From Guadua angustifolia (Eukaryota > Streptophyta > Magnoliopsida > Poales > Poaceae): DNA of 64,000 nucleotides. How positions within the stretch are numbered: the first letter of the stretch is position 1; every line of letters begins with the position of its first letter. This document shows, one piece after another, positions 45,558 to 56,279 of the stretch. Under the pieces are notes generated by a model that was not told the origin of the DNA, searched no databases, and saw only the letters and a list, made by a program, of their open reading frames with translations. The stretch lies in contig CM070511.1 in NCBI GenBank assembly GCA_036346375.1, positions 992,001 to 1,056,000 of the forward strand, written 5' to 3'. Both the position numbers and the translations under genes were made by a program.

Positions 45558-46309
45558 TAAAAGCATTTCATTACACTGTGTATTGCGATTGATAAATGTT
45601 GATTGATGAGAATGGAAAGAACAGGTTGAGAGTTGAGTCGTGGGCTCATCCAGAATTGATTTCCGAGGCATGGGTAAGGTTTTGTTACATTGTCAAGTTG
45701 GTTGAGGTAAGTGGAGCTGCTACTACTCTGTTCTTTGGATGTTTCAGTTAAGTAATGGTTATTTAAAAGATGAATTAATCGTGCTCTTACGTGTTGGACC
45801 TTTTAGGAATTCAACTGCTTCCTTTATTTATGGATGTCAATTTAAGGAACTGCTACTTGATGTCTTCTAATAGTTGCATTTTAGTCTGATGCCTTACTTT
45901 TCCTACTTGTTGCACTTTGCTGAGTCTTGGACTCACGCTTGTTTGCTTCCTATTCTAGGTACTTTGAAGCTGATTCATCGGGTTGGGAGTAGTAACACGT
46001 GCACGACTGCGGTCTCCAGCAATTTATTTAACCAATTCATCAGATCTGAATGTAATTATTGTGTTTGTAATTTAAGGTTCATCGTAAGGAGATTTCTTAA
46101 ATTCTGTTGGATGTGTGATTGCTTAACTAAGGACCTGCTAGAATGATATCATAATTGCTGCTATTCGTTTGTCTGCTAAGTGGATGTCCTCTGTTCTAGA
46201 GAGGTCATGCCGAAATTTTTTAAATTTCGGTGGCTTAGTTTCTAAGCCGGTCTTAATAGTTTAGTGGGTAGGTAGCATCCGTGGCGCGTATGGGCTCCGG
46301 GGTGTTACA

Positions 46310-46774
46310 ATGCCAAGGTGGGCCGAATGGCAGAGGGTATGTGGAAGTCTTACCTCGATCATCCTAAGGACTTAACCTTGCGAGCCTTTGACCTGAGTCA
46401 ATCATGCAACCACATGTCTGAAATGGGACGGACCTAGCCGATTAATTTGCAATGTCTTAGCTTTGGTGCTACCTGTGGTGGTGAGGTTCACCCTTTTTAA
46501 TGGACCCAGATGGTGCAAGAGGGGGGGTCCTGTTGTGGTAACCAGTCCCTTTAGTGTTGAAACATTAGCGGGTAGTACTGAGTTAAGACAGAGCATTGTA
46601 AAGACTTTGTTATGATCTCTCTGCCGACGCACCAAAGGAAGTGTGTTAATCGTGTGGCAACAAGAGATGATCATGTCATGTGGGTAAAATGCATAACCTC
46701 TGTAGAGTGTAAATCTATTCGGATAGTTGTGCTCGCGATATTGAGCAATGCTCAGGAATTACAATCAAGGGTTA
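46310..46774 (+). repeat. Family-3 LTR, middle part
   Basis: It begins with TSD ATGCC and continues the LTR left at 12835. The ACCTTGCGAGCC, GTGGGTAAA and CTCTGTAGAGTGTA blocks match the minus-strand family-3 LTR near 34030-34420. It is interrupted at 46774 by a solo LTR. Confidence 0.85.
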
Positions 46775-47877
46775 TGTCGGTGTTTCGTATAACCGGCAAT
46801 GAATTTGTAAGCATAGCGGGTTGCGCGTCTCCTCTCCTCGAATGGTTAGACCAAAGAAGTCCCGGATTTATACTGGTTCGGGCTGAATGTCCCTACTTCG
46901 ATTGTGGTGGCGGTTTGAATTGCACCGAGCTCGGGAGCAAATAGAGGTTTGTCGGAGGCTAAGGACAGGCCCTTAGCACTCGCTCGGAAGAAGAAATCGG
47001 GGGCTTCCTAATCTGGCGACGACCCGGCCTGAGAAACCCGAGCAACTGAGGAGGGTGCGGTGAGCGAACTCACGTGTGTGCGTGTGAAGGAAAGAAAATC
47101 TATCCCCCTCCCTCAAGGGCCCCTCCCTTTATATATGCGAGGAGGCAGTTACACGAGGATTTGAAAAAGAGGTAGGGAACACTACGTCCGGTGTCTGCCT
47201 TCGGTCATGATGACGGGAGCTCTCCGTCCGGCGACTGGTCTTTGGTCATGATGACCGACAGTTCAAAGACATCCCATACGGGGTGGAGTAGACACAACGG
47301 CGGCGCTTTTTTGAGGGCGACACCTGCCTTCGAAAGCTGTCGCCGATGTCGACATTTTGAAAAGATGGGTGCTTTTAGGCGAAGCCGCCCTCTGGTTGCC
47401 TTGGGAAGGTACCATCCGCCCCAATGTTACCGTTACGCCCACGCAACTGGTGACCCGCTCGGTGTAGACTGCTAACGTGGCGAGATCATGAGTCGAGGCT
47501 TATGGGACCCCGATCGGGGTCCCGTTGAGCTGTGGTGGTACTTGATGCGGGACGGGTCGGAGTAGGTGCTCATGCGAGGCGCGGGCCTGGGTCGGTCAGG
47601 TCGGCGGAGCGTCCGATCCGAGGTTCGGCCGAGTAATCAAGGCAGTGACCCGTGGGGTCTAAGGAGGCCTTTGATGAGGATGTGGCCCCATGTGGCCTGC
47701 TTGGTATCATATTCAATGTCGCGATAACCCCTTCGGTGAGGGCGGGGGCCATGTCGGTTTCACCTCCGTGGTTTCTGTATTTGTTGTCACCGACTCGAGG
47801 CTAGATAACTCGAGAAATACGATCTTGAAATAGATGTATACTTTGCTGTGGGGTACCCCTGGTATGGGTATTCGTCA
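46775..47877 (+). mobile_element. Solo LTR (family 5), TSD GGTTA
   Basis: It runs TGTCGGTGTT to TATTCGTCA, 1103 bases, flanked by GGTTA at 46770-46774 and 47878-47882. A TATA motif (TATATAT, 47130-47136) follows a pyrimidine-rich stretch. No internal region is present, so it is a solo LTR. Orientation is inferred from the TATA box. I do not recognise the family. Confidence 0.85.
47130..47136 (+). promoter_or_regulatory. TATA box of family-5 solo LTR
   Basis: TATATAT lies in CCCTTTATATATGCG about 355 bases into the LTR. Confidence 0.55.
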
Positions 47878-47882
47878 GGTTA

Positions 47883-48512
47883 GACTTTTGCAAAATAAAA
47901 CTTGGATTGGATAGCAGGTTGCCATGGGAGGTTAAATCTTGTCTTAGGATTGAAAACTTAGTTTACCTGAGAAATGCTAAAATTATTACTTATTGATATT
48001 TGTTTTATTGTCTTTACAATCTATTTATTGTACTTATTCATAAATGTTGCTTTATTGCAAAATAGCCATGATAGCCATTCCTTTGGAATAAGCCTTGCCA
48101 ATAGTTATGTTAGAATTGTATTTTGTGCACAACTTGTTGAATGCTTTATATACTCACCCTTGCCAACTACAACATCATCAGTTGAGGAGTCTACACCAGT
48201 GCTGGAGAAGGAGTACCATGAAGAGACAAATGTTTAGGTATGAGCCTTGTCGATTGCTGTGGTATCTTGAAGGGTTTATCTACGACTTCATTCCGCTGTA
48301 GTTTAATTTGTTGTTCAACCTTGCGAGATATAGTCATGTAAGTTGACCATAAGGTCATACAACTAGTAATATTCAATATATGATGTTTTTTATCTTATTT
48401 CCGCCATGTATGATTGTGATATTTACTAATGTTAAGCCTGTGTGCACTAACGTGGTCCTAGACTAGTACAATATACACAGAGGGTCGGGATTTGCATATT
48501 CGGGTCCTGACA
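47883..48512 (+). repeat. Family-3 LTR, right part and end
   Basis: It continues from 46774 (shared GCAGGTTGCCATG block) and ends with ATTTGCATATTCGGG...CTGACA at 48512. No PBS follows, so this is a 3' LTR or solo LTR. If it is solo, the TSD would be TAGTG. Confidence 0.85.
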
Positions 48513-50047
48513 TAGTGCTCAGGTTTGAGTTTGAAATGAGTTTGCTTTGATTTTGAGAAATTTGAGTAAAGTGGTTATGACCTTGAGTAGTCTTGGCCTT
48601 TTGAGTGGTCGTAGCTATGAGTGAGTAGTCGTAGCCTTAACTGGTTGGGCCTTGGCTAGTCGGAGTCTTGACTGGTCAGAGTCTTAAGTGGTCGAGTCTA
48701 AGGTGGTCACAACAGTTTACATAATTGCATATGTTGTTGGATATTACTATGTGATATGTTTGCTTGTCCGTGATGGTTGTAGGACTTTGGAGTCAGGTCA
48801 TGATGAGGCAGAGAAGACCAAAACTAGACTAGGATAGCTAAGGTCCAGAAGGTCAAGGTGACATCGGAATATGACTGAGGCCGAGGAGTTGCTGCAAGCC
48901 AGGATGACAAGTGGATGGAGAAAATGATAACATTCGCTCTACTCAAGCAAAGGATGATTGTTGGACAAGAGTTTACAAGTGTAGTAGTGGTTAAGTTAGT
49001 GGTGCTTCGAGAGGTGTGTCAAAATCCATATGTTATTGGGTTTTGGGTTAACCCATGTATGAGAGAGTTAATCCTAGCCATTGATAATGTCCTTAGAGGA
49101 TAAGAAAGTCATCCAAGAGTGGAGATTGCTTCAAGTAGGCTATAAATAAAGGGGTAGAGGAATGTCTCTTCTCAAGAATTTTTGGGTTTGTGAGAAGAAT
49201 TAAGGTTCCTTATGCTCTTTTGAGCTTTACCCACCTGGTTGTGAGGTTTTGTAATCATTCCTCTCATGAAGAAACAAAAAAATTATTTTCGTACTCAAGT
49301 TCATGCTCATATAGTTGCCCTTCCCTCTTGAGTTTTGATCTCTCTTTGAATTCCTTCTCTCTTGTTCTTGTGTTTTCAAGGACGAATAATTGTTACATGA
49401 ATCTTCTATAGATTATATCCCAATCATTTTGACAAGTTACAACTCCATTTTGTATGTTTTTGCTTGAGAAGAGAAAGATTTTTTGTTGATCGTGTTTATG
49501 CTTTTTTGAGGGTTGTTTCCTTGTTATTCTTACTTGCTATGACATGGAGGAGACCATGTAACATCATCTTGATCATCATATCCCCACGAGCAAGATCACG
49601 GTGAAGTTTGTGCTTTTTACCCGATTTTGATCCAATCTTCCTTAGATTGGAAAAAATCATAACTTTGACATAAATCCTTGTGATTAAAGGTTGAAATAGG
49701 TTCCTAACATTCTTAGAAAGGTGCATGCAAAATTTCATGAGTTTTGAATCAGTTGATCAAAAGTTACATCGATTCTTAGTTTTGAGATCATGCTAATTTC
49801 ACTATTTATTTGACCACTATTCACCCAAACATTGTTTATCCAACCATTATTCACTCAAATACTGTTTATTTGACCACTATGTACCCAAATACTGTTATCT
49901 GATGACCTACTCTTTTATCAAGAGATGTGGTTTCATTTTTGGAATAATTGATGCTTTGTCCTCATTTACTTGTGACATTGATCATTTGCCCTGTGATGTC
50001 TCACGGACATGCGGGCTCTGAGGCCACGTGTCAGTGAGACAAATAGG
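48513..50047. other. Unassigned sequence left of Tat element
   Basis: About 1.5 kb without a recognisable gene. It holds loosely repeated AGTCTTGACTGGTC-type units (about 48578-48712), a TATA-like TATAAATAAA at 49141, and a 30-base tandem repeat at 49801-49890. The TATA region followed by a T-rich stretch could be a decayed LTR of an unknown element, but no ends or TSD were found. The last five bases (ATAGG) are the TSD of the Tat element. Confidence 0.5.
49801..49900. repeat. 30-base tandem repeat, about three units
   Basis: Units at 49801-49830, 49831-49860 and 49861-49890 share ACTGTTTATTTGACCACTAT with the tail (C/G)ACCCAAAT; a fourth is partial. Divergence between units is moderate. Confidence 0.85.
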
Positions 50048-50692
50048 TGTTTGCACCAGTTTTTGGAAAATACGATGAGAATCGGCAGAAAGGCATGAGT
50101 TTGGATACAACACGAAGCACCTCGAAGGATTTGGATAATGTACGGATAATCTTTGGAAACAGGGTCCAAATAGGAAACTACGGTTTATTCGGATTGCATC
50201 ATCGTGTTGGATCAGGACTCGGATTGGCTAGCAGGTATATAAAGCGCTAGGGCTGCTTGAAAAAAGGACAACAATCAACACATCTACCAGTTTTTTGATT
50301 TCCGTAGTTCTTAGTCTTTTTAGCATTGTAATCTTTCCTCTGTAAGTCGACATCGATCAAATAAAGTTGCGCATCGCCGATTGTTTGATCGTCAATAGCT
50401 TTTTCAGGTTTGATTTGTTCTGTCTTGTTGCGCATCGCCTTTTCAGAATCGATCTACCTTTTATCTCGGATTAGTCTTAATCGGCTAATCTAGTTACCCT
50501 TCTAATCGGTTTTTCTGGCCGATTCTTGATTCTTAGCCGATTCGCTTCAAGAATCGGCTTGATCGAATTTCACATTACTTCCCTTATCGATTGCAGGGTC
50601 AAATCGATTGGCACGCTCGCACAAAAGCGAGAACCGGCGTTAAATGCGGTGTGTTGTGGGCGAAACCTTCTTCACGCTTTTTGGTGCCAACA
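50048..50692 (+). repeat. Tat element 5' LTR
   Basis: It runs TGTTTGCACC to TGCCAACA. A TATA box TATATAAAG lies at 50236-50244. A polyadenylation-like AATAAA lies at about 50360. The 3' half repeats AATCGG/CCGATT motifs. Confidence 0.93.
50236..50244 (+). promoter_or_regulatory. TATA box of Tat 5' LTR
   Basis: TATATAAAG lies about 190 bases into the LTR and is repeated at 61122-61130. It is the likely promoter for the sense genomic RNA. Confidence 0.75.
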
Positions 50693-50696
50693 CATT

Positions 50697-50715
50697 TTGG
50701 CACGCCCGTGGGACA
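50697..50715 (+). promoter_or_regulatory. Putative primer binding site of Tat element
   Basis: TTGGCACGCCCGTGGGAC lies four bases after the LTR. The position fits a PBS; I cannot assign the tRNA from memory. Confidence 0.5.
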
Positions 50716-50801
50716 CGATCGACAAGATGATTGCAGTAATCTGTCGCACCATCCGACGTAACACAAAGCCATAATCGTCCCCACTTTGGACGATTTAACT
50801 C

Positions 50802-53570
50802 GTGAGCAGCGCAAGGAGATTGAAGATCGGAAAAGCCGCCTTGGAGGAATTGATGTTGGGTTGCTATCAAAAAACCCGACGGGGAGTCACGCAGAAGATG
50901 GCACTTCCAACACTGAATCCGCTTGGTGAAGCTGCCGTCACATCAACTCCGGTAAGTCGATACATGCCAGCTCAATCTAAGTTATTTGCTATGATTGAAC
51001 AATCTGTGCATCATGCATTAATTAATCAATCATCGGCTTTGGTTACGACCTTGAAGCCGATGATAGAGAATAGCGTAAAAACGATTGCACAAGAGTTGGC
51101 TACGTCTGGGGGATTGATGGACCCATTGCAGCCACTCCCAACGTACCCTGTATATTCTGTGGCTCCAAACACCAACACGGTCAAAGCATCGGCACCAACA
51201 CCCTCACTAATGCTGACCCAGCCCACCGTGTTGGCTCCACCAAATCCTCGCCCGAGTCCAGTTACTCATATTCATGCATACATTGACGCTGCAAAGTTGG
51301 ATCCGTCAGCATCAGGGACTCACTACGTCCAGTCGGCTTCCCAGCCGATGGAATTAAATGGAAGTTATAAACCTCAAGGACCAACCTGTTAGAAATCGGC
51401 CCATATAAAGTAGTTACATACACAGAGCCGTTTGTTCCGCATTACTCGAGGTTACGGTGCCGCCAGGCCGATGGATACGAATCATGGCATGGCAAGAAGA
51501 TCCATCGGCTAGAGCAAGCCGACCGGCCGAGTTTACACTCGGGGGACAGGATACTACCCAAAATAATTGGCCAAGCCCTAGTGTTCCATCGGCTAACAAT
51601 ATTAATTGGGCGGATCAAATTTCCATAGTCTTAAGAGATCAATTTGGCTTACAGCCCAAAGGAAAGACCATCGGCTATAGAAAGCCGCACCTGCATTACA
51701 TTGACCACATGCCATATCCCCATAACTTCAGATTCCGATTTTGCGAAATTTTCAGAGATGATTCAGATCACCACTTTAGAGCATGTTGGAAGATTTATCG
51801 TCGGTGTGGTGAAGCAAATTCGATCCGATGGGCTAAAGATTAGGCTTTTTCCTTGTCTTTATCGGGGATTGCCTTCACTGTTTATTAATCGCCTCCAAAT
51901 TCGGTCCATTTTGGAACGATTTAGAGGGTCGATTTCATGAATACTTTTTCTCTGGTAGCTTAGAGTTAAGAATTTCAGACCTGAGTGCTGTCCGGCAAAA
52001 ATTTGGTGAGTCGGCTCCGGATTACATTAGGAGATTTAGAGAAGTAATAAATCGCCTTCAAAGGTAGTATTGCTCGATAACCAACTAGCCGATTTAGCCT
52101 TTCAGGGTTAATTCCCCTTAAAGAAAAAACTTGTCGAGGGGAGTTCACTAATTTAAGTCACCTTCTTCATCGTAGGGCCAAGACAGAAAGCCGATATCCG
52201 AGTAAAGAATACAAAGATAAAATTAGACTAAATGGCAATGGGAAAGATAAAGCTAAAATAAACATGGTTGAATATAGTTCAAGTGAAACTTCTGAAGATG
52301 AAGCAGATGTGAATATAGCCGAATGGATAAAGGGTTCTAAAAACCACTTGTCCATTCATGGCTCAAGCCGACTAGGATTAAGTCTGAGGTTAAATACGCT
52401 TCGATGTGTCCAAGTGTGACCGCATATTCGATATGTTGTTACAAGAAAATCGACACGATCGCTCAAGGGCATACCATACCTTCACCGATGAGATCAAGAA
52501 GCGGCGATCTCGTAAGTGGCATCATTCTTTTTCCCATAACACTAACGATCGCAATATCTTTCTAAGAGAGATCAAAGCCGCCATTGAAGATGGTCGGCTC
52601 AAATTCTTGTAAGAGCCGCCATGGAAGTCGATGTCAACCCTTTCCCAATTAACATGGTCGAGGCTCAACAAAGGGAAGCAGATTATCGACGAGAGTCCCA
52701 GAGTGACGCGCAAGTCGACATAGAGTCAAGCTCACAAGGAGAAACATCGAAGATAACGATCGGCTCACTTCAAATTGAAGCCGATCGAGACGAAAGAATT
52801 CTAGGATTGTGAAGCCAAAGGAATTACAAGTCGGACGATGGTACAAAGTTGAAAAGAACTCCACCGCGAAAACCAACGTTCAAGCCCAAGCCAACCTTCT
52901 CGCAGCTACTTGAAAAATATGAAAGGATGAGCCATCGGCAGAAGCAGCAGTCTCATCGACCAGATGAATCGCGTTGGCCAAACACTGTGTTTCGGCCTAA
53001 TAATTGGTATCGGCCAGACAACGCAGAAAAGGCTCACCAGAGATGTCCTTTTTGGCGATTCTGTTGAGAAAGGGGTACGGCACTACCATCTGCAAGGTCA
53101 TGCCCCATGGAACATTACCCACGAAAGGATTGGCCGAAATGATTGGTGAAAGAGCGCCTGTTTAGGCCAATGTCAGATCAAAACGAACCAGGGTATAGAA
53201 AGCCGATAAAAGAAAGACTGGGCACACCAGACCAAGACAAGGAAAAAGAGCCAACAGAGAATTTGGTCGGTAAAATCCGCAAACCGTTGGAACCTAAACC
53301 CAGGTGGTGCCCGACTGGACTTAGCCGATCACAACGCAGACGGCTTCAACGTCTAAGAACGCAAGAGATGAGAGGAGCCGAAGAAGAGAAACAAAGGGAC
53401 CAAGCGTTTAATGAGTTGCGGCCAATGAAACTTATTCTACGGAGTGGAGGAAAAAACAACAAGTCGACGATGAATCAGATTCTTCAGATGATTTGTTGTC
53501 ACCAATGATTCGAGATGACACTCCTCCCATGGATATCAACATGGTGTTCACCCTGCCAGCCGAGTTCAGA
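50802..53570 (+). pseudogene. Gag of Tat element (broken)
   Basis: The first open part (50802-51392) is the proline-rich N-terminus typical of Tat gags (QSVHHALINQSSALV, THIHAYIDAAK). After frame breaks, the capsid homology appears: TTLEHVGRFIVGVVKQI in one frame, and FHEYFFSGSLELRISDLSAV and YIRRFREVINRL near 51930-52060. A zinc-finger-like stretch (DVSKCDRIFDMLLQE, then KWHHSFSHNTND) lies at 52400-52560. Then come basic linkers (53143-53508). At least five frame changes prevent one product. It would form the particle shell. Confidence 0.78.
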
Positions 53571-53649
53571 ATTAAAACTGAATCGGCTAAAGACACATTT
53601 GCTCAACTATGCTTAGCGCACAAGATGCTATGTTGAAAAGCCTCAGATC

Positions 53650-54223
53650 CCCATCGGCATCTCAAGCCGTTGTACTTGAAAGGATACATCAATGGAAAGC
53701 CGATTTCCGTGATGCACGTTGATGGAGGGGCTCTGTGAACTCGATGCCACTCACCACCGCAGAAACTAGGAAAACCGGCGAAGACCGATAAAGACGAATA
53801 TGGTACTTAATGATTTCACAGAGACCCCAGCGAGGCAAAGGGAGTAATGGTTCTGAATTAACCGTCGGTAGCAAAACCTTGCCGACGGCGTTTTTTGTGA
53901 TTGAAGCAAAGGGAAACTATAGTGTACTCCTTGGACGCGATTGGATACATGCCAATTGCTGCATACCATCAACCATGCATCAGCTGCTAGTTCAGTGGAA
54001 CGGAGATGAAGTTGAGGTCGTCTCAGCCGACACATCGGCTCATATTGCTATGGCTAGTTCCGATGCGAATTGGCCACATGAAGAAGCGGAGTGCATATCA
54101 GGTAAAGCTCTAGACGATTGTGATTTCATATGCATTGGGAAGTCAGGTTTGATGCCGATCAGTGTGAAGCCAGGCACGTTTGATCGGGCAAGTGAAATCC
54201 TAAGGAGATGGGGTCAGAAATGA
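53650..54223 (+). pseudogene. Protease region of Tat element
   Basis: The active-site motif VDGGAL lies near 53719-53735, followed by a stop. The downstream half is open (53810-54223): a TVGSKTLPTAFFVIEAKGNY stretch, then LLGRDWIHANCCIPSTMHQ, the second conserved part of the aspartic protease fold, and a linker to reverse transcriptase. The break just after the active-site loop separates it from the rest. Confidence 0.75.
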
Positions 54224-55221
54224 TCCAAGCATTACAGGACAAGGCAAGAAGCTATCAGCACAGGATAAACTCCTGCGAAGCTATTGAAGATTTCCAAAGC
54301 GAGAAATTGGGGCAAGGTTTCACTTCTGCCGATATGCTTGAAGAAGTCGATATAGGAGAGGGTGACAGGAAAAGGCCAACTTTTGTAAGTGCAAACTTAG
54401 GTCCAGAATACAAAAATAAGTTGGTCAAAATGCTTAGAGAATACAGGGATTGTTTCGCCTGGGAATACTATGAGATGCCTAGGTTAAGCCGACAGTTAGT
54501 AGAACATCGGCTACCTATCAAGCCGGGGTATCGGCCATATAAACAACCTCCGCGGCGTTGTAATCCGGAACTATACAGTGTGATAAAAGAAGAAATTGAA
54601 AGATTGTTGGAAGCCAAGTTCATAAGACCTTGCCGATACGCCGAATGGGTATCCAATATTGTTCCTGTCATGAAAAAGAATGGTAAACTCAGGGTGTGTG
54701 TAGACTTTAGAGATTTGAATAAAGCCACGCCAAAAGATGAGTATCCGATGCCTATAGCCGATATGCTTATCGATGCTGCATCGGGTAATAAGATCATCAG
54801 TTTCCTTGACGGGAATGCTGGGTATAACCAGATATTCATGGCAGAAGCCGATGTCCCTAAAACTGCCTTCAGATGCCCTGGTGCGATAGGGTTATACGAA
54901 TGGCCAGTAATGACATTCGGTTTAAAAAATGCAGGCGCCACCTATCAACGCGCCATGAATCTGATTTTTCACGATCTAATCGGCCACATTGTTGAAATTT
55001 ACATTGACGACGTGGTGGTTAAGTCCAAGGAAGACTGGCAACACTTCGCCGATTTAGAAAAGGGTATTCCAAAATACAAGAGCTCATGGGTTAAAATGAA
55101 CCCTTTGAAGCGCATTTGGTGTATCGGTAGGCCGCCTCCTAGGGTTTATGGTTCACCAGAGAGGATTGAAGTTAACCAAACAAGAGTTAAAGCCATAGCC
55201 GATACAAAGCCACCAACGTAA
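54208..55221 (+). CDS. Reverse transcriptase of Tat element (open frame)
   Basis: This is a 337-codon open frame. From residue ~60 comes the YKNKLVKMLREYRDCFAWEY lead-in, followed by PRRCNPELYSVIKEEIERLL, KNGKLRVCVDFRDLNKATP and DEYPMPIADMLIDAASG. Then PVMTFGLKNAGATYQRAMN and the catalytic YIDDVVVKS (YIDD at 55000-55011) are seen. The palm and fingers are intact, but the thumb breaks after about residue 285 and the frame ends early at a stop. The first ATG overlaps the end of the protease frame by 16 bases in another frame, so in the living element it would have been made as part of Gag-Pol. It is a fragment of pol, not an independent gene. Confidence 0.82.
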   Translation: MGSEMIQALQDKARSYQHRINSCEAIEDFQSEKLGQGFTSADMLEEVDIGEGDRKRPTFVSANLGPEYKNKLVKMLREYRDCFAWEYYEMPRLSRQLVEHRLPIKPGYRPYKQPPRRCNPELYSVIKEEIERLLEAKFIRPCRYAEWVSNIVPVMKKNGKLRVCVDFRDLNKATPKDEYPMPIADMLIDAASGNKIISFLDGNAGYNQIFMAEADVPKTAFRCPGAIGLYEWPVMTFGLKNAGATYQRAMNLIFHDLIGHIVEIYIDDVVVKSKEDWQHFADLEKGIPKYKSSWVKMNPLKRIWCIGRPPPRVYGSPERIEVNQTRVKAIADTKPPT

Positions 55222-55229
55222 GAATGAAT

Positions 55230-56220
55230 TGCGAAACCGACGGTAAAATTAATTACTTAAGACGATTCATTTTGAATCTGCTCGTAGAATTCAAGCTTTA
55301 CGCCATTGTTGAAATTAAAGAATGATCGAATTTTATATGGGGAGCCGATCACAAAAAGCTTTCAATGATATAAAAGCAAGATCTAAGCGTCACCACCGAT
55401 CTTGGCCGCACCACAAAAGGATTCCTTCAAGTTATATATATCGGTGAAAACGAAACCATCGAATTGAGTCAGACATGCAAGAAGTCGATGGCAAAGAGCG
55501 AGTAATATTTTACCTAAGCCGACGACTCCTGGAAGCCGAAACCAGGTACCTACCGATAGAGAAATTGTGCTTGTCCTTGTATTTTGCTTGTACGAAATTG
55601 AGGCATTATATACTAGCATCAACTTGCATAGTAGTATGCAGAAACGATATCATCAAATATATGCTGTCTGCACCAATCTTGAGAGGACGACTTGGGAAGT
55701 GGGCTTATGCTCTAACCGAGTTCGACCTGCAGTATGAATCGGCCAAAGCCATTAAAGGCCAAGCAGTAGCCGATTTCATAACTGGATATGATATTGTGGC
55801 AGGAACAGTCGATGTAGCACCATGGCAACTGTATTTTGATGGGTCAGTGTGTCAAGAGGGGAGTGTAATAGGTATTGTGCTAATTTCACCAAAAGGACAT
55901 AACATCGAGTTTGCATATCGGTTTACAAGCCGATGCTCTAATAACCAGGTCGAATATGAGGCGCTACTCAAAGGGCTGCAGTTGATAGAAAGTGTCGGGG
56001 CAAGTAATGTGGAAGCATATGGTGACTCATTGCTGGTAGTGCAACAAATTAAAGGAGAGTTTAAATGCAACGACGAGGTGCTATCAAAGTATCTATAGTA
56101 CTGCCTTGATATCATCAACACTTTTACGTCATTTTGTATTAGCCATGTGCCTAGGGAAATGAATGGTGAAGCCAATATGTTAGCTCAAGCGGCGTCAAAG
56201 TCTGAGGAATACAAATGACA
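55230..56220 (+). pseudogene. RNase H plus second archaeal-type RNase H of Tat element
   Basis: The open part at 55475-56098 starts in the RNase H1 region (VIFYLSRRLLEAETRYLPIE, then LRHYILASTC) and its connection. It continues into a second RNase H with LYFDGSVCQEGSVIGIVL and SNNQVEYEALLKGLQL. AYGDSLLVVQQIKGE and a tail near 56160 (SHVPREMNGEANMLAQ type) follow. Catalytic acidic positions D (FDGS), E (VEYEA) and D (GDS) are visible. The acquired second RNase H is a Tat-lineage hallmark. The region between 55221 and 55475 is frameshifted. Confidence 0.85.
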
Positions 56221-56279
56221 TGAAACATTTGACTTAGTTGATAAAGCAAAGACTATGTGTTGATGCCACCGATTGGAGA

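Larger units (their letters stand above)
12836..46309 (+). mobile_element. LARD-type non-autonomous LTR element with nested insertions
   Basis: The 5' LTR starts TGTAATGCCG at 12836 and the 3' LTR ends GGGGTGTTACA at 46309, with a perfect 5-base TSD, ATGCC. Removing nested inserts 14919-20105 and 20428-39286 leaves about 9.4 kb: ~3.5-kb LTRs and a ~2.5-kb internal region. A PBS follows the 5' LTR and a polypurine tract precedes the 3' LTR. The internal region has no recognisable gag or pol. Long LTRs with a long non-coding interior are the definition of large retrotransposon derivatives (LARDs, such as barley Sukkula), which depend on proteins from a partner element. The partner is not identifiable here. 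Confidence 0.9.
42812..46309 (+). repeat. LARD 3' LTR (uninterrupted)
   Basis: At 3498 bases it runs TGTAATGCCG to GGGGTGTTACA. It preserves the empty sites for both insertions in the 5' LTR (near 44898 and 45216). A TATA box at 43150-43157, the ~179-base internal duplication (43718 and 43903 regions) and the 61-base array are present. No gene is seen. Confidence 0.93.

Noticed and set aside
47191..47752. Open frames on both strands in the 1.1-kb solo LTR
   Set aside because: Within a TSD-flanked solo LTR, overlapping on opposite strands, without recognisable domains.
49141..49440. Promoter and start of a copia LTR linked to the copia remnant at 62044
   Set aside because: A TATA-like motif exists, but no LTR ends, PBS or TSD were found, and BTB sequence lies between it and the copia pol.
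54468..54941. 157-codon minus-strand open frame in the Tat reverse transcriptase
   Set aside because: Complement of the conserved sense reverse transcriptase; no independent support.
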